Shown one piece after another: positions 36,483 to 44,197 of a DNA stretch of 64,000 bases. Every line of letters starts with the position of its first letter. Position 1 is the first letter of the stretch. Both the position numbers and the translations under genes were made by a program. The notes under the pieces are model-generated. The model was given only the letters and a program-made list of their open reading frames with translations. It ran no database searches and was not told where the DNA came from. The stretch is from Fontivita pretiosa (GTDB lineage Bacteria > Planctomycetota > Phycisphaerae > Tepidisphaerales > Tepidisphaeraceae): assembly GCF_050410795.1 (NCBI RefSeq), contig NZ_CP191258.1, positions 3,348,001 to 3,412,000 of the forward strand, written 5' to 3'.

Positions 36483-36908
36483 TCAACTCTGTTGCGGATG
36501 ATCGCCGGCCGACCGCTCGGCCAGCGCGTGAGCCACCTGATCGAGCAGTGTCGCATTGGCGGGTGGGAACGGGTAGTCGCGCAGCGCCGAGACTTCGATC
36601 CAGATTGCCTGTTCACATTCGATGGGGACCGGCTCTCCTGAGCAGTGATCACAGAGGAAGGGAAGCAGGCGCACGTGGATGTCGGGGTAGTCGTACTCGA
36701 TGCTGGGAAGCTGGCAAAGCGCGGCCACTTCGATGCCGAGTTCTTCGCGCAGCTCGCGTTGCAGGGTTTGCAGCGGGGTCTCGTCGTGCTCGCGCTTGCC
36801 GCCGGGAAACTCCCAGTATCCGCCAAGACGATCGCCAGCGCGGCGGCGACAGATCAGGACTTTACCCTGGCGACGGACGATGGCGATGGCGACGTCAATG
36901 CGGTTCAT
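36483..36908 (-). CDS. Nudix hydrolase, MutT-like
   Basis: A 141-residue (d)NTP or nucleotide-derivative pyrophosphatase. The Nudix box is complete (GKREHDETPLQTLQRELREE, then LGI, from ~residue 37), with the preceding GGYWEFPGGK typical of MutT/8-oxo-dGTPases. AGGAGG eight bases upstream fixes the ATG at 36908; a longer frame to 36953 is rejected for that reason. Confidence 0.93.
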   Translation of the reverse strand: MNRIDVAIAIVRRQGKVLICRRRAGDRLGGYWEFPGGKREHDETPLQTLQRELREELGIEVAALCQLPSIEYDYPDIHVRLLPFLCDHCSGEPVPIECEQAIWIEVSALRDYPFPPANATLLDQVAHALAERSAGDHPQQS

Positions 36909-37109
36909 CGAGCGGTCCTCCTGCCGCGGCGTGGGGCAGAGTCTAGCCGTCAAGCAGGCGGGATGGAATGCCGCGAAATCCGGCGCAACAGACCCAGCAA
37001 GAACTTGTCATAAATCTGGGGATTTTCCCGCAGGCTAATAGATTATAAATGCCTATAGAATAATGATTTGTCTCATTTGTCGCAATCTGCCAACCCGACC
37101 GAGTCTTCG

Positions 37110-37138
37110 TTGACACCCCGTATCCAGCGGGTTATAGT
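37110..37138 (+). promoter_or_regulatory. Sigma-70-type promoter upstream of the pyrK leader
   Basis: TTGACA (37110-37115) and TATAGT (37133-37138) are separated by exactly 17 bases, the best housekeeping-type promoter I found in the window. An AT-rich stretch (37038-37070) lies upstream and could act as an UP-like element. The start point should be near 37145. Confidence 0.7.
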
Positions 37139-37144
37139 CGAGGC

Positions 37145-37247
37145 CGTTGCCGGTATGTGCGGCGACCCAACTGTTGAGTACAGCGGCTTCTTGCCGTGGC
37201 GAACTTCCGGAGGTGGACAGGAGCCACCCCTCCGGAAGTCTTTTTTT
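37145..37247 (+). ncRNA. Candidate small RNA or attenuator leader
   Basis: About 103 bases run from the predicted start to an intrinsic terminator, with no convincing ORF. By eye the RNA folds into successive hairpins: GTTGCCG/CGGCGAC, CTGT/ACAG, CGGC/GCCG and the terminator stem. It could be a free-standing small RNA, or a leader that controls readthrough into pyrK 84 bases beyond. Boundaries are predictions. Confidence 0.5.
37203..37247 (+). terminator. Intrinsic terminator inside the pyrK leader
   Basis: A 14-bp stem (37203-37216 with 37224-37239, two-base bulge) over a seven-base loop is followed by C and seven T residues (37241-37247). It is oriented towards pyrK and downstream of the 37110 promoter. 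Confidence 0.8.
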
Positions 37248-37330
37248 GCGCACAGCCGCTTGGTACAAACCCCGCCGTGATCACCCCGACACCTGACCGG
37301 CCACCAACGGCGCACGCACCGCTTGGGCGG

Positions 37331-38284
37331 ATGCAACTCGACGCCACCGTGGTGTCCAACGTGTTGCTCTGTCGTGAGCACTATCGACTGGTGCTTCGCG
37401 TGCCGACATTTCCTCCGACTTCGCCGGGGCAGTTCATCCAGGTTTGCTGTCACGATCCGCAACTGGAGCAACAGCTTCCGCCCGAGTTCGATTGGAAGCC
37501 GGGGTGGCGTGTGGGCACGCACGGCAGCGAGCTTGCCGGGCCGGTGGCGCTGTTGCGCCGGCCATTCTCGCTGGCGGGCCGACGCGATAGCGCCGACGGC
37601 GTGGAGCTTCAGATCATCCATCGCGTGGTCGGTGTGGGAACGAGTTGGCTCAGTCAGCTCCGAGTCGGCCAGCAAGTGGGCATCCTCGGGCCTCTGGGCA
37701 ACTGCTTCAGGCTGCCGCCGGCAGATGGAATGGGGGTGCTGATCGGCGGGGGAGTGGGCATCCCGCCGATGCTGTATCTGGCCACGGCGCTGCGTGGGCG
37801 GGCGGTGGCGTTCTGCGGCGTGGCGAGTCGCGAGCTGCTGCCTTTGACCGTCGTTGGCCAGGCTGATCCATCGGGCATTGCGCCACGTCTGTGCCTCGCC
37901 GAGTTCGCCGCCCATCAGATCCCCAGCATCGTTACCACGGACGATGGCAGTTTCGGTTTTGGCGGGTTTGTGACCCAGGCGCTGGAGCGATGGCTGGACG
38001 CGCAGACCCTCTCCGGTGCCTGTTCCCCGGGTCGCATCACGCTCTACGCCTGCGGCCCGGAGGCGATGATGAAGCGCGTGGGTGAGATTGCCCAGGCTCG
38101 CGGGCTGGGATGCCAGTTGGCGGTCGAGCGTGCGATGGCCTGCGGGATGGGCACCTGCCAGAGCTGCTGTATCCGGGTCCGCAAGCCGGATCCGGCGCAA
38201 CCGCCGCTGCCGGGCAGCCGCTGGTGCTATCGTCTGGCGTGCACGGACGGCCCGGTCTTCGAGGCGTCGGAATTGTTATGGTGA
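37331..38284 (+). CDS. pyrK: Dihydroorotate dehydrogenase electron-transfer subunit PyrK-like
   Basis: FAD/[2Fe-2S] protein that carries electrons from PyrD type 1B to NAD. The 317 residues show a ferredoxin-reductase fold: flavin motif RRPFSLAG, nucleotide-binding GGGVGIPPM and YACGPEAMM, then the four Cys ligands in ERAMACGMGTCQSCCIRV and WCYRLACTDGPVF. The partner pyrD gene is not adjacent. The start is unclear: ATG 37331 begins just before the first family strand, while a GTG at 37277 adds 18 Pro-rich residues; neither has a good ribosome site. Expression probably depends on the leader and terminator directly upstream. Confidence 0.88.
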   Translation: MQLDATVVSNVLLCREHYRLVLRVPTFPPTSPGQFIQVCCHDPQLEQQLPPEFDWKPGWRVGTHGSELAGPVALLRRPFSLAGRRDSADGVELQIIHRVVGVGTSWLSQLRVGQQVGILGPLGNCFRLPPADGMGVLIGGGVGIPPMLYLATALRGRAVAFCGVASRELLPLTVVGQADPSGIAPRLCLAEFAAHQIPSIVTTDDGSFGFGGFVTQALERWLDAQTLSGACSPGRITLYACGPEAMMKRVGEIAQARGLGCQLAVERAMACGMGTCQSCCIRVRKPDPAQPPLPGSRWCYRLACTDGPVFEASELLW

Positions 38285-38322
38285 GCTAAACGAGGAAGTT
38301 GCAGCCCATCCACGATGCCGGT

Positions 38323-38351
38323 TTGACCAAACGCCTAGTTTCCTGTAGTAT
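38323..38351 (+). promoter_or_regulatory. Candidate promoter of the sulfur operon
   Basis: TTGACC (38323-38328) and TAGTAT (38346-38351) are 17 bases apart. The predicted start point would leave only ~9 bases before the cysM ATG, so either the mRNA is nearly leaderless or the true promoter is elsewhere. Confidence 0.45.
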
Positions 38352-38361
38352 TAGTAGGAAA
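38339..38361 (+). promoter_or_regulatory. Inverted repeat overlapping the cysM promoter (candidate operator)
   Basis: TTTCCT (38339-38344) and AGGAAA (38356-38361) form an inverted repeat with an 11-base centre containing the -10 box. A bound protein would block polymerase, and the right half also covers the AGGA ribosome site of cysM. The AT-rich form resembles sites of Rrf2-family cysteine regulators (CymR/IscR), but no regulator gene is linked. Confidence 0.4.
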
Positions 38362-38366
38362 TCAGG

Positions 38367-39338
38367 ATGCAGACCCTTACGACGGCCAACACCGGCACCA
38401 TCGGCACATCGGTCCTGGAGCTGATCGGCAACACGCCGCTGCTCTCGTTCCGCCGGATCACCACGGCGGTGGCTCCGGCACAGATCTTCGCCAAGGCCGA
38501 GTGGTACAATCCCGGCGGCAGCGTGAAGGATCGGGCGGCGCTGGCGATGATTGTGGATGGCGAGCGTCGCGGCCTGCTCACCCGTGACAAGATCATCATC
38601 GATGCCACCAGCGGCAACACGGGGATCGCCTATGCGATGATCGCCGCCGAACGGGGATATCGGGTCAAGATCGCGCTGCCGAAGAATGCCAGCGAGGAGC
38701 GAAAGCAGTCTCTGCGAGCCTACGGCGCGGAAATCATCCTGACCGATCCACACGAGGGCACCGACGGGGCACAGCGATACGTCAAGGAGCTTGTGGCACG
38801 CCACCCCGAGCGATACTTCTACCCCGACCAGTACAACAACCCGGCCAACTGGCGCGCCCACTACAACACGACGGCGATGGAGATCTGGCGGCAGACCCAG
38901 GGCCGCGTGACCCATTTTGTAACGGGGCTGGGCACAACCGGCACCTTCGTGGGCGTCTCCAGGCGACTGAAGGAGTTGAAGCCCTCGATCCAGTGTGTGA
39001 GCATGCAGCCGGACTCGCCGCTGCACGGGCTGGAAGGACTCAAACATCTGCCCACAGCTCTGGTGCCGGGGATCTACGATCCGACGCTGGCCGACGATCA
39101 GATTGCCGTCGCCACCGAAGATGCGCACCGGATGGTGCTCCGGCTGGCGCGGGAAGAGGGATTGCTGGTGGGGGTATCCTCGGGAGCGAACATGGTGGCG
39201 GCGATGCAGGTGGCCCAGCGCGCGCGGCAGGAGATGAGCGAGCCGGTGGTGGTGACGATCTTCTGCGACTCGGCGGCCAAGTACCTTTCGGAGGACTTCT
39301 GGCACGAGATCGGACACGAAGCGGAGAACTGGCCGTGA
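38367..39338 (+). CDS. cysM: Cysteine synthase, CysM type
   Basis: PLP enzyme making cysteine from an activated serine and a sulfur donor, 323 residues. The PLP lysine is in GGSVKDRAA (~51), with the substrate loop TSGNTGIA and phosphate-binding GLGTTGTFVG. The first gene of the operon and directly coupled (GTGA overlap) to a Mec-like JAMM peptidase gene. That pairing is known from actinobacteria, where CysM uses O-phosphoserine and a thiocarboxylated carrier protein, CysO, from which Mec frees cysteine. A CysM/CysK sibling lies two genes downstream. Donor and acceptor specificity are inference. Confidence 0.92.
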   Translation: MQTLTTANTGTIGTSVLELIGNTPLLSFRRITTAVAPAQIFAKAEWYNPGGSVKDRAALAMIVDGERRGLLTRDKIIIDATSGNTGIAYAMIAAERGYRVKIALPKNASEERKQSLRAYGAEIILTDPHEGTDGAQRYVKELVARHPERYFYPDQYNNPANWRAHYNTTAMEIWRQTQGRVTHFVTGLGTTGTFVGVSRRLKELKPSIQCVSMQPDSPLHGLEGLKHLPTALVPGIYDPTLADDQIAVATEDAHRMVLRLAREEGLLVGVSSGANMVAAMQVAQRARQEMSEPVVVTIFCDSAAKYLSEDFWHEIGHEAENWP

Positions 39339-39829
39339 ACAGCAGCAGCGAAGGTGGCAGCCACAGCAGTGTGACCGGCGCAACGGACCGGAGACAGGCA
39401 GCGCTGCGTCTGCCCGCGGCGTTTGCGCGGCAGATCGAGCGGGAAGCGGTGGCGGCATACCCCAACGAGTGCTGCGGAATCCTGTTCGGGCGCGACAGCC
39501 TTGAAGGGCGGATCGTCGAGCGGATCCAGGCCGTGCCCAACGCATTCGATCAGACCGAGCGCTTCCACCGCTTTTCGATCTCGCCCAGGCAGTTGATTGA
39601 CGCCGAGAAGCAGGCCGCCGCGGAAGGGCGAGTGGTGCTTGGTTTCTATCACAGTCACCCCAACGCCCCCGCGCGCCCGAGCGAGTACGACCGCACGCAC
39701 GCCTGGCCGTTCTACAGCTACGTGATCGTCTCGATCCTCAACGGTCAGGCGGCGGACATGACGAGCTGGGTTCTGGACGAACGGACCGAGACGTTTACCA
39801 GGCAGGAGATTGAACAGACACAGCCCTGA
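39335..39829 (+). CDS. JAMM/MPN+ metallopeptidase, Mec-like
   Basis: A 164-residue zinc isopeptidase. The JAMM residues are all present: E45 (NECCGIL), H106 and H108 (YHSHPN), S116 and D119 (RPSEYD). The GTG start at 39335 overlaps the cysM stop and has GGAG nine bases upstream; the open frame running back to 38993 is a shadow of cysM. In Mycobacterium the equivalent enzyme cuts cysteine from the C-terminus of CysO, completing cysteine synthesis. No ThiS/MoaD-like carrier gene is visible in this window. Confidence 0.9.
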   Translation: MNSSSEGGSHSSVTGATDRRQAALRLPAAFARQIEREAVAAYPNECCGILFGRDSLEGRIVERIQAVPNAFDQTERFHRFSISPRQLIDAEKQAAAEGRVVLGFYHSHPNAPARPSEYDRTHAWPFYSYVIVSILNGQAADMTSWVLDERTETFTRQEIEQTQP

Positions 39830-39862
39830 TGAATGCCCGACACGCACACGACGGAGGTTGCC

Positions 39863-40747
39863 ATGGCTGAATATGCACATCCTGAGGTGTTGGTGAGCAC
39901 GGGGTGGGTGGCGGATCACACCGACGATCCGAAGGTTCGGATCGTCGAGGTGGATGTGGACACGAGCAGTTACGACAAGGGACACATCCGTAACGCCATC
40001 GGATGGAACTGGCAGACGGATCTCCAGGACCGGGTGGTGCGGGATGTGGTCGAGCCGGGGGCCTTTGCCGAGCTGTGCCGCCGCAGCGGAATCAGCAGCG
40101 ATGACACGGTCGTGTTCTATGGGGACAACAACAACTGGTTTGCCGCCTGGGCGTTCTGGCAGTTCAAGTACCACGGCCACAAGGACGTGAAGCTGATGAA
40201 CGGCGGGCGCAGGAGATGGGAGATCGAGAAGCGTCCGCTGACGACCGAAGTTCCGAAGCTCGCCCCCGGCAACTACCCGGTGCCAACGACCGACGAATCG
40301 ATCCGCGCGTACCGGGATGAGATCCTGAGCACGCTGCGGCAAAACAAGATCAATCTGGTGGATGTGCGTTCGCCGGATGAGTTCACCGGGAAAATCCTTG
40401 CCCCCGAGGCGTTGATCGGCAAGGAGGGCTGCCAGCGTGGCGGGCACATCCCCGGCGCCAGCAATGTCCCCTGGTCCAGGGCGGTGAACGATGATGGCAC
40501 ATTCAAGCCCGCCGAGGAGCTGTGGAAGATCTATCGGGAGGCTGGGTTGGATTTCAACAAGCCGACCATCGCCTATTGCCGGATCGGTGAAAGGTCGAGC
40601 CATACGTGGTTCGTGCTGAGGTACCTGCTTGGGGTCAACAACGTGAAGAACTACGACGGAAGCTGGACGGAATGGGGCAATCTGGTGGGCGCGCCGATCG
40701 AGACGGGCGATTCGCCCGCGGCCAGGGCCAGGGCACAGTGCCAGTGA
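39863..40747 (+). CDS. Two-domain rhodanese (thiosulfate/3-mercaptopyruvate sulfurtransferase)
   Basis: A 294-residue tandem rhodanese. The N-terminal half (residues ~10-130) has lost the catalytic Cys (FYGDNNNW), and the C-terminal half carries the active-site loop AYCRIGERSSHTW. That C-R-x-G-E loop is typical of thiosulfate sulfurtransferases, so it may deliver sulfane sulfur to the cysteine synthases. GGAGG six bases before the ATG at 39863 rules out the upstream ATG at 39833. It sits between the CysM-Mec pair and cysK in the operon. Confidence 0.93.
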   Translation: MAEYAHPEVLVSTGWVADHTDDPKVRIVEVDVDTSSYDKGHIRNAIGWNWQTDLQDRVVRDVVEPGAFAELCRRSGISSDDTVVFYGDNNNWFAAWAFWQFKYHGHKDVKLMNGGRRRWEIEKRPLTTEVPKLAPGNYPVPTTDESIRAYRDEILSTLRQNKINLVDVRSPDEFTGKILAPEALIGKEGCQRGGHIPGASNVPWSRAVNDDGTFKPAEELWKIYREAGLDFNKPTIAYCRIGERSSHTWFVLRYLLGVNNVKNYDGSWTEWGNLVGAPIETGDSPAARARAQCQ

Positions 40748-40753
40748 ATGAGA

Positions 40754-40877
40754 GTGAATGCCATATGCCGAAACGTCGAGTGCGAAATGACCCATGCCGA
40801 ATTGAACTGCCGGGCCGCTGCCGGTATCCATTGAGCATCGGGCAGTTGGCATTCGGTATCCGGTAATCGGCATTCAC
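40754..40877. repeat. Noncoding element with 9-bp inverted ends
   Basis: The 140-base gap between the rhodanese gene and cysK is bounded by GTGAATGCC (40754-40762) and GGCATTCAC (40869-40877). Inside, variants of ATGCCGAAT and GGTATCC recur in both directions, so the whole gap could fold as one imperfect hairpin. It may be a small mobile-type element or an mRNA processing signal. Confidence 0.45.
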
Positions 40878-40887
40878 AGGAGCAGCT

Positions 40888-41850
40888 ATGCCACTTAAGC
40901 CGCAGGGACGTATCTTCAACGACATTACCGAAACGATCGGCGGCACGCCGCTGGTCCGCATCAACCGCATCATCCCCAAAGAGCAGGCCACAGTGCTGGC
41001 CAAGTGCGAGTTCTTCAATCCGCTGTCGAGCGTGAAGGATCGCATCGGGGTGGCGATGATCGAGGCGGCCGAGGCGCAGGGCAAAATCGACCGCGACACG
41101 GTGATCGTCGAGCCGACCAGCGGAAACACGGGGATCGCGCTGGCGTTCGTGTGTGCCGCCAAGGGATACAAGCTGATCCTCACGATGCCCGAGAGCATGA
41201 GCATCGAGCGTCGGCGGCTGCTGAAGGCGCTGGGGGCGCAGGTGGTGCTCACTCCCGCCGCCGAGGGAATGCGCGGCTCGATCGCCAAGGCCGAGGAAAT
41301 CCTCCGCCAGTATCCCAAGAGCTACATGCCCCAGCAGTTCGACAACCCGGCGAATCCGGAGATTCACCGCAAGACCACGGCCGAGGAGATCTGGCAGGAC
41401 ACCGGCGGTCAGGTGGACATGCTGGTGGCGGGGGTGGGCACGGGCGGGACGATCACGGGCGTGGCGGAAGTGATCAAGGCGCGCAAGCCCAGCTTCCGGG
41501 CCATCGCGGTGGAGCCGGCATCCTCGCCGGTGATCACGCAGACGCTGCGTGGCGAGCCGCTGAAGCCCGGGCGTCACAAAATTCAGGGAATCGGCGCCGG
41601 ATTCGTGCCCAGCAACCTGCACCTGAACATCGTTGATGAGGTGATCCAGGTCAGCGACGAAGAGGCGTTCGAGTGGGCGCGGAAGCTGCACCGGATGGAA
41701 GGGCTGTTTGCCGGAATCAGCTCCGGGGCGAACATGGCGGCGGCGGCGAAAGTGGCGGCCAGACCTGAGAACAGGGGCAAGATGATTGTCGTCATCCTGC
41801 CGAGCATTGGCGAACGATATCTCAGCACGCCGCTGTTCGAGGAGGATTGA
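40888..41850 (+). CDS. cysK: Cysteine synthase A
   Basis: A 320-residue O-acetylserine sulfhydrylase. Motifs: PLP lysine in LSSVKDRIGVAM (~48), TSGNTGIALAF, phosphate loop GVGTGGTITGV, and GISSGANMAAA, all closely matching CysK. It combines O-acetylserine with sulfide. AGGAG six bases before the ATG supports the start. With cysM, this operon contains two cysteine synthases that probably use different substrates. Confidence 0.96.
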   Translation: MPLKPQGRIFNDITETIGGTPLVRINRIIPKEQATVLAKCEFFNPLSSVKDRIGVAMIEAAEAQGKIDRDTVIVEPTSGNTGIALAFVCAAKGYKLILTMPESMSIERRRLLKALGAQVVLTPAAEGMRGSIAKAEEILRQYPKSYMPQQFDNPANPEIHRKTTAEEIWQDTGGQVDMLVAGVGTGGTITGVAEVIKARKPSFRAIAVEPASSPVITQTLRGEPLKPGRHKIQGIGAGFVPSNLHLNIVDEVIQVSDEEAFEWARKLHRMEGLFAGISSGANMAAAAKVAARPENRGKMIVVILPSIGERYLSTPLFEED

Positions 41851-41907
41851 TCCGGGCAGAGGCTGCTCAGCTCGGGAGACCAGATTGCAGGAGCATCGGG
41901 AACGGCA

Positions 41908-42519
41908 ATGGCAGAACAGAAGGCAACCAACATTACCTGGCACGAGGGCGCGGTCAGTCATGAGGAGCGCGAGAAGCTGCTGGACCAGAAGGGCGTGACG
42001 GTCTGGATGACCGGATTGAGCGCCTCGGGAAAGAGCACCATCGCCTGCATCCTTGAACAGATGCTGTTGCATCGCAGGAAGCACGCCTACCGGCTGGATG
42101 GCGACAACATCCGCCACGGACTGAACAAGAATCTTGGCTTCAGCGCCGAAGACCGCGCCGAGAACATCCGCCGGATCGGAGAAGTGGCCAAGCTGTTCAC
42201 CGACGCTGGCGTGATCGCGATCACGAGTTTCATCAGCCCCTACCGCAAGGATCGCGATGCGGTTCGCGCGAACATGAGGCCGGGGGAGTTCATCGAGGTG
42301 TACGTCAAGGTTTCGCTGGAAACCGCGGAGAAGCGTGATCCGAAGGGGTTGTACAAGAAAGCCCGCGCCGGGCAGATCAAGGGCTTTACCGGCATCGACG
42401 ATCCGTATGAGCCGCCGGAGAACCCCGAGATCGTCATCGATACGGAGACGACCAGCCCCGAGGAGGCGGCCAGGCGGATTCTGGACTACCTGGAGAAGGG
42501 CGGATATCTGCACGCCTGA
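41908..42519 (+). CDS. cysC: Adenylylsulfate (APS) kinase
   Basis: Phosphorylates APS to PAPS. The 203-residue protein has the P-loop GLSASGKS (36-43), the substrate loop LDGDNIRHGLNKNLGFSAED and the lid region FISPYRKDRDAVR. It lacks a fused sulfurylase. No sulfate adenylyltransferase gene is in the window. Its presence indicates PAPS is made, which matters for interpreting the cysH product downstream. Confidence 0.96.
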   Translation: MAEQKATNITWHEGAVSHEEREKLLDQKGVTVWMTGLSASGKSTIACILEQMLLHRRKHAYRLDGDNIRHGLNKNLGFSAEDRAENIRRIGEVAKLFTDAGVIAITSFISPYRKDRDAVRANMRPGEFIEVYVKVSLETAEKRDPKGLYKKARAGQIKGFTGIDDPYEPPENPEIVIDTETTSPEEAARRILDYLEKGGYLHA

Positions 42520-42545
42520 CGGTGTAGGCGTGTGAGATCAGCACG

Positions 42546-43445
42546 ATGGGCGGCGAGTATGTCGATCTTCACTGCCACTCGACGGCGTCGGACGGGACGT
42601 TGACGCCGGCGCAGGTCGTGCGCCTGGCTCGACAAAGCGGTTTGAGCGCGCTGTCGCTGACGGATCATGACACCGTGGCGGGGATCGATGAAGCATTCAG
42701 CGAGGCGGCAAAGGTGGGGATCGACTTCATCGCGGGCATCGAGATATCGGCTGAGTATCCGCATCCGGGGACGATGCACATTCTGGGTTATGGCATCGAT
42801 CCGCACGATCCGTCGCTGAAGAGTCTGACCGAAACGCTGATCGCCGGGCGCGACCGCCGAAACCCCAGGATCATTGCCAAGCTCAACGAGATGGGCGTGC
42901 ACGTGACCATGGACGAGTGGCAGCGGGAGGCGCGAGGCGGGGTGCTTGGCCGGCCGCAACTGGCGGCGATCCTGGCTCGAAAGGGGTACGTCAGCTCGAT
43001 CAAGCAGGCGTTCGAGAAATACATCGGGCAGGGCGCGCCGGCGTATTTCGACAAGGAACGACTGTCTCCCAGGCAGGCGATCGAGCGGATTCGCGCCGCG
43101 GGCGGCCTGCCCGTGCTGGCGCATCCGACCCAGCTTCGTGTCCCGGATCAGGCGCAGCTCGAGAGCCAGGTCAGGAGCCTGATCGAGTTCGGCCTGGCCG
43201 GCATCGAGGTCATTCACAGCGACTTCGACCAGGCGACGGTGCAGTTGCTTACGGAGCTTGCGGATCGATTGGGGCTGCTCAAGACCGGCGGCAGCGATTT
43301 TCACGGCTCCAACAAGCCGCAGATCGAGCTGGGCGTGGCAAACAATCGGCGAATTCCGCGCGAGTATTTCGACCGCCTGCGCGAGGCGCTGGAGCAGCAG
43401 CGACGAAGCGCCACGGCCTCGGAGATATTGAAGGACACGGTATGA
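42546..43445 (+). CDS. PHP-domain phosphatase, probable 3',5'-nucleoside bisphosphate phosphatase
   Basis: A 299-residue PHP metallo-hydrolase. Metal ligands are visible in DLHCHSTASDG (residues 7-17), LTDHDT, GIEIS, GLPVLAHP and GGSDFHG. Relatives such as the Chromobacterium enzyme and E. coli RnmB remove the 3'-phosphate of pAp. pAp is the by-product of PAPS-dependent sulfur transfer, and this gene lies exactly between cysC and cysH, overlapping the latter by four bases, so a CysQ-like housekeeping role for pAp is a strong contextual inference. Confidence 0.85.
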   Translation: MGGEYVDLHCHSTASDGTLTPAQVVRLARQSGLSALSLTDHDTVAGIDEAFSEAAKVGIDFIAGIEISAEYPHPGTMHILGYGIDPHDPSLKSLTETLIAGRDRRNPRIIAKLNEMGVHVTMDEWQREARGGVLGRPQLAAILARKGYVSSIKQAFEKYIGQGAPAYFDKERLSPRQAIERIRAAGGLPVLAHPTQLRVPDQAQLESQVRSLIEFGLAGIEVIHSDFDQATVQLLTELADRLGLLKTGGSDFHGSNKPQIELGVANNRRIPREYFDRLREALEQQRRSATASEILKDTV

Positions 43446-44188
43446 CGGTGCTGGCCGATCCCAATTCCCTGGACCTGGAGGCGATCAACCCGATGCTCGA
43501 ATCAGCCGAGCCGGAGAAGATCGTCCAGTGGGCCGCCGCCCAGTTTGGTCGGGGGCTGGTGATGTCCTCCAGCTTCGGGGCCGAAAGCGCGCTGCTGATC
43601 CACATGGCCACGCGCGTGATGCCCAACATCCGCATCATCTTCATCGACACCGGCTATCTGTTCCCCGAGACGCACCAGTTCATGGAACAGCTCCGCGCGC
43701 GGTTCGACCTGAATGTGTGGATCTACCGGACGCGCAACGATCCGATCGCTTACCTTCACCGGGCCGGGGAGGAGAACCCGACTTGGCGGAAGGACATCGA
43801 CCGCTGCTGCGCCGAGAACAAGAACGAGCCGTTCGAGCGGGCGATGAGGGAGCTGAAGCCGAGCGGCTGGCTGCGCGGCATCCGCCGCAACCAGGCCGAC
43901 ACGCGCAGGTCGCGTCAGATCGTCGAGTGGTCGCAGCGCTACCACTGCTACGCGATTTCTCCGCTGCTGAACTGGACCGGCCGCGAGATCTACGCCTACA
44001 TGAAACGCCACGACCTGCCGTTTCATCCGCTGTACGACAAGGGCTATGCCAGCATCGGCTGCAACCCCCTGAGCTGCACCCGCCCGGTCCAGCCCGGGGA
44101 AGACCCCCGCAGCGGTCGATGGTCCGGCACGGGCAAGCTCGAGTGCGGGATCAACGTGGACAACTCGCTGGATTCGGCGAATCTTTGA
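43442..44188 (+). CDS. cysH: APS/PAPS reductase
   Basis: Reduces APS or PAPS to sulfite, 248 residues. The PP-loop nucleotide site (SSSFGAES, ~42) and catalytic Cys235 in LECGI are present. A Cys pair (C122, C123 in DRCCAENK) and C207/C212 in IGCNPLSC correspond to the [4Fe-4S] ligands of APS reductases, but the second pair is spaced C-x4-C rather than C-x2-C. A cluster points to APS as substrate, while cysC upstream implies PAPS, as in Bacillus-type enzymes that accept both. The ATG at 43442 overlaps the PHP stop; the frame upstream of it is a shadow. Confidence 0.92.
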   Translation: MTVLADPNSLDLEAINPMLESAEPEKIVQWAAAQFGRGLVMSSSFGAESALLIHMATRVMPNIRIIFIDTGYLFPETHQFMEQLRARFDLNVWIYRTRNDPIAYLHRAGEENPTWRKDIDRCCAENKNEPFERAMRELKPSGWLRGIRRNQADTRRSRQIVEWSQRYHCYAISPLLNWTGREIYAYMKRHDLPFHPLYDKGYASIGCNPLSCTRPVQPGEDPRSGRWSGTGKLECGINVDNSLDSANL

Positions 44189-44197
44189 AGTTGTGCT

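Noticed and set aside
42917..44188. A 423-codon protein comprising an N-terminal extension plus CysH
   Set aside because: The first 175 codons are a shadow of the PHP gene in another frame. The ATGA overlap at 43442 gives a normal CysH length.
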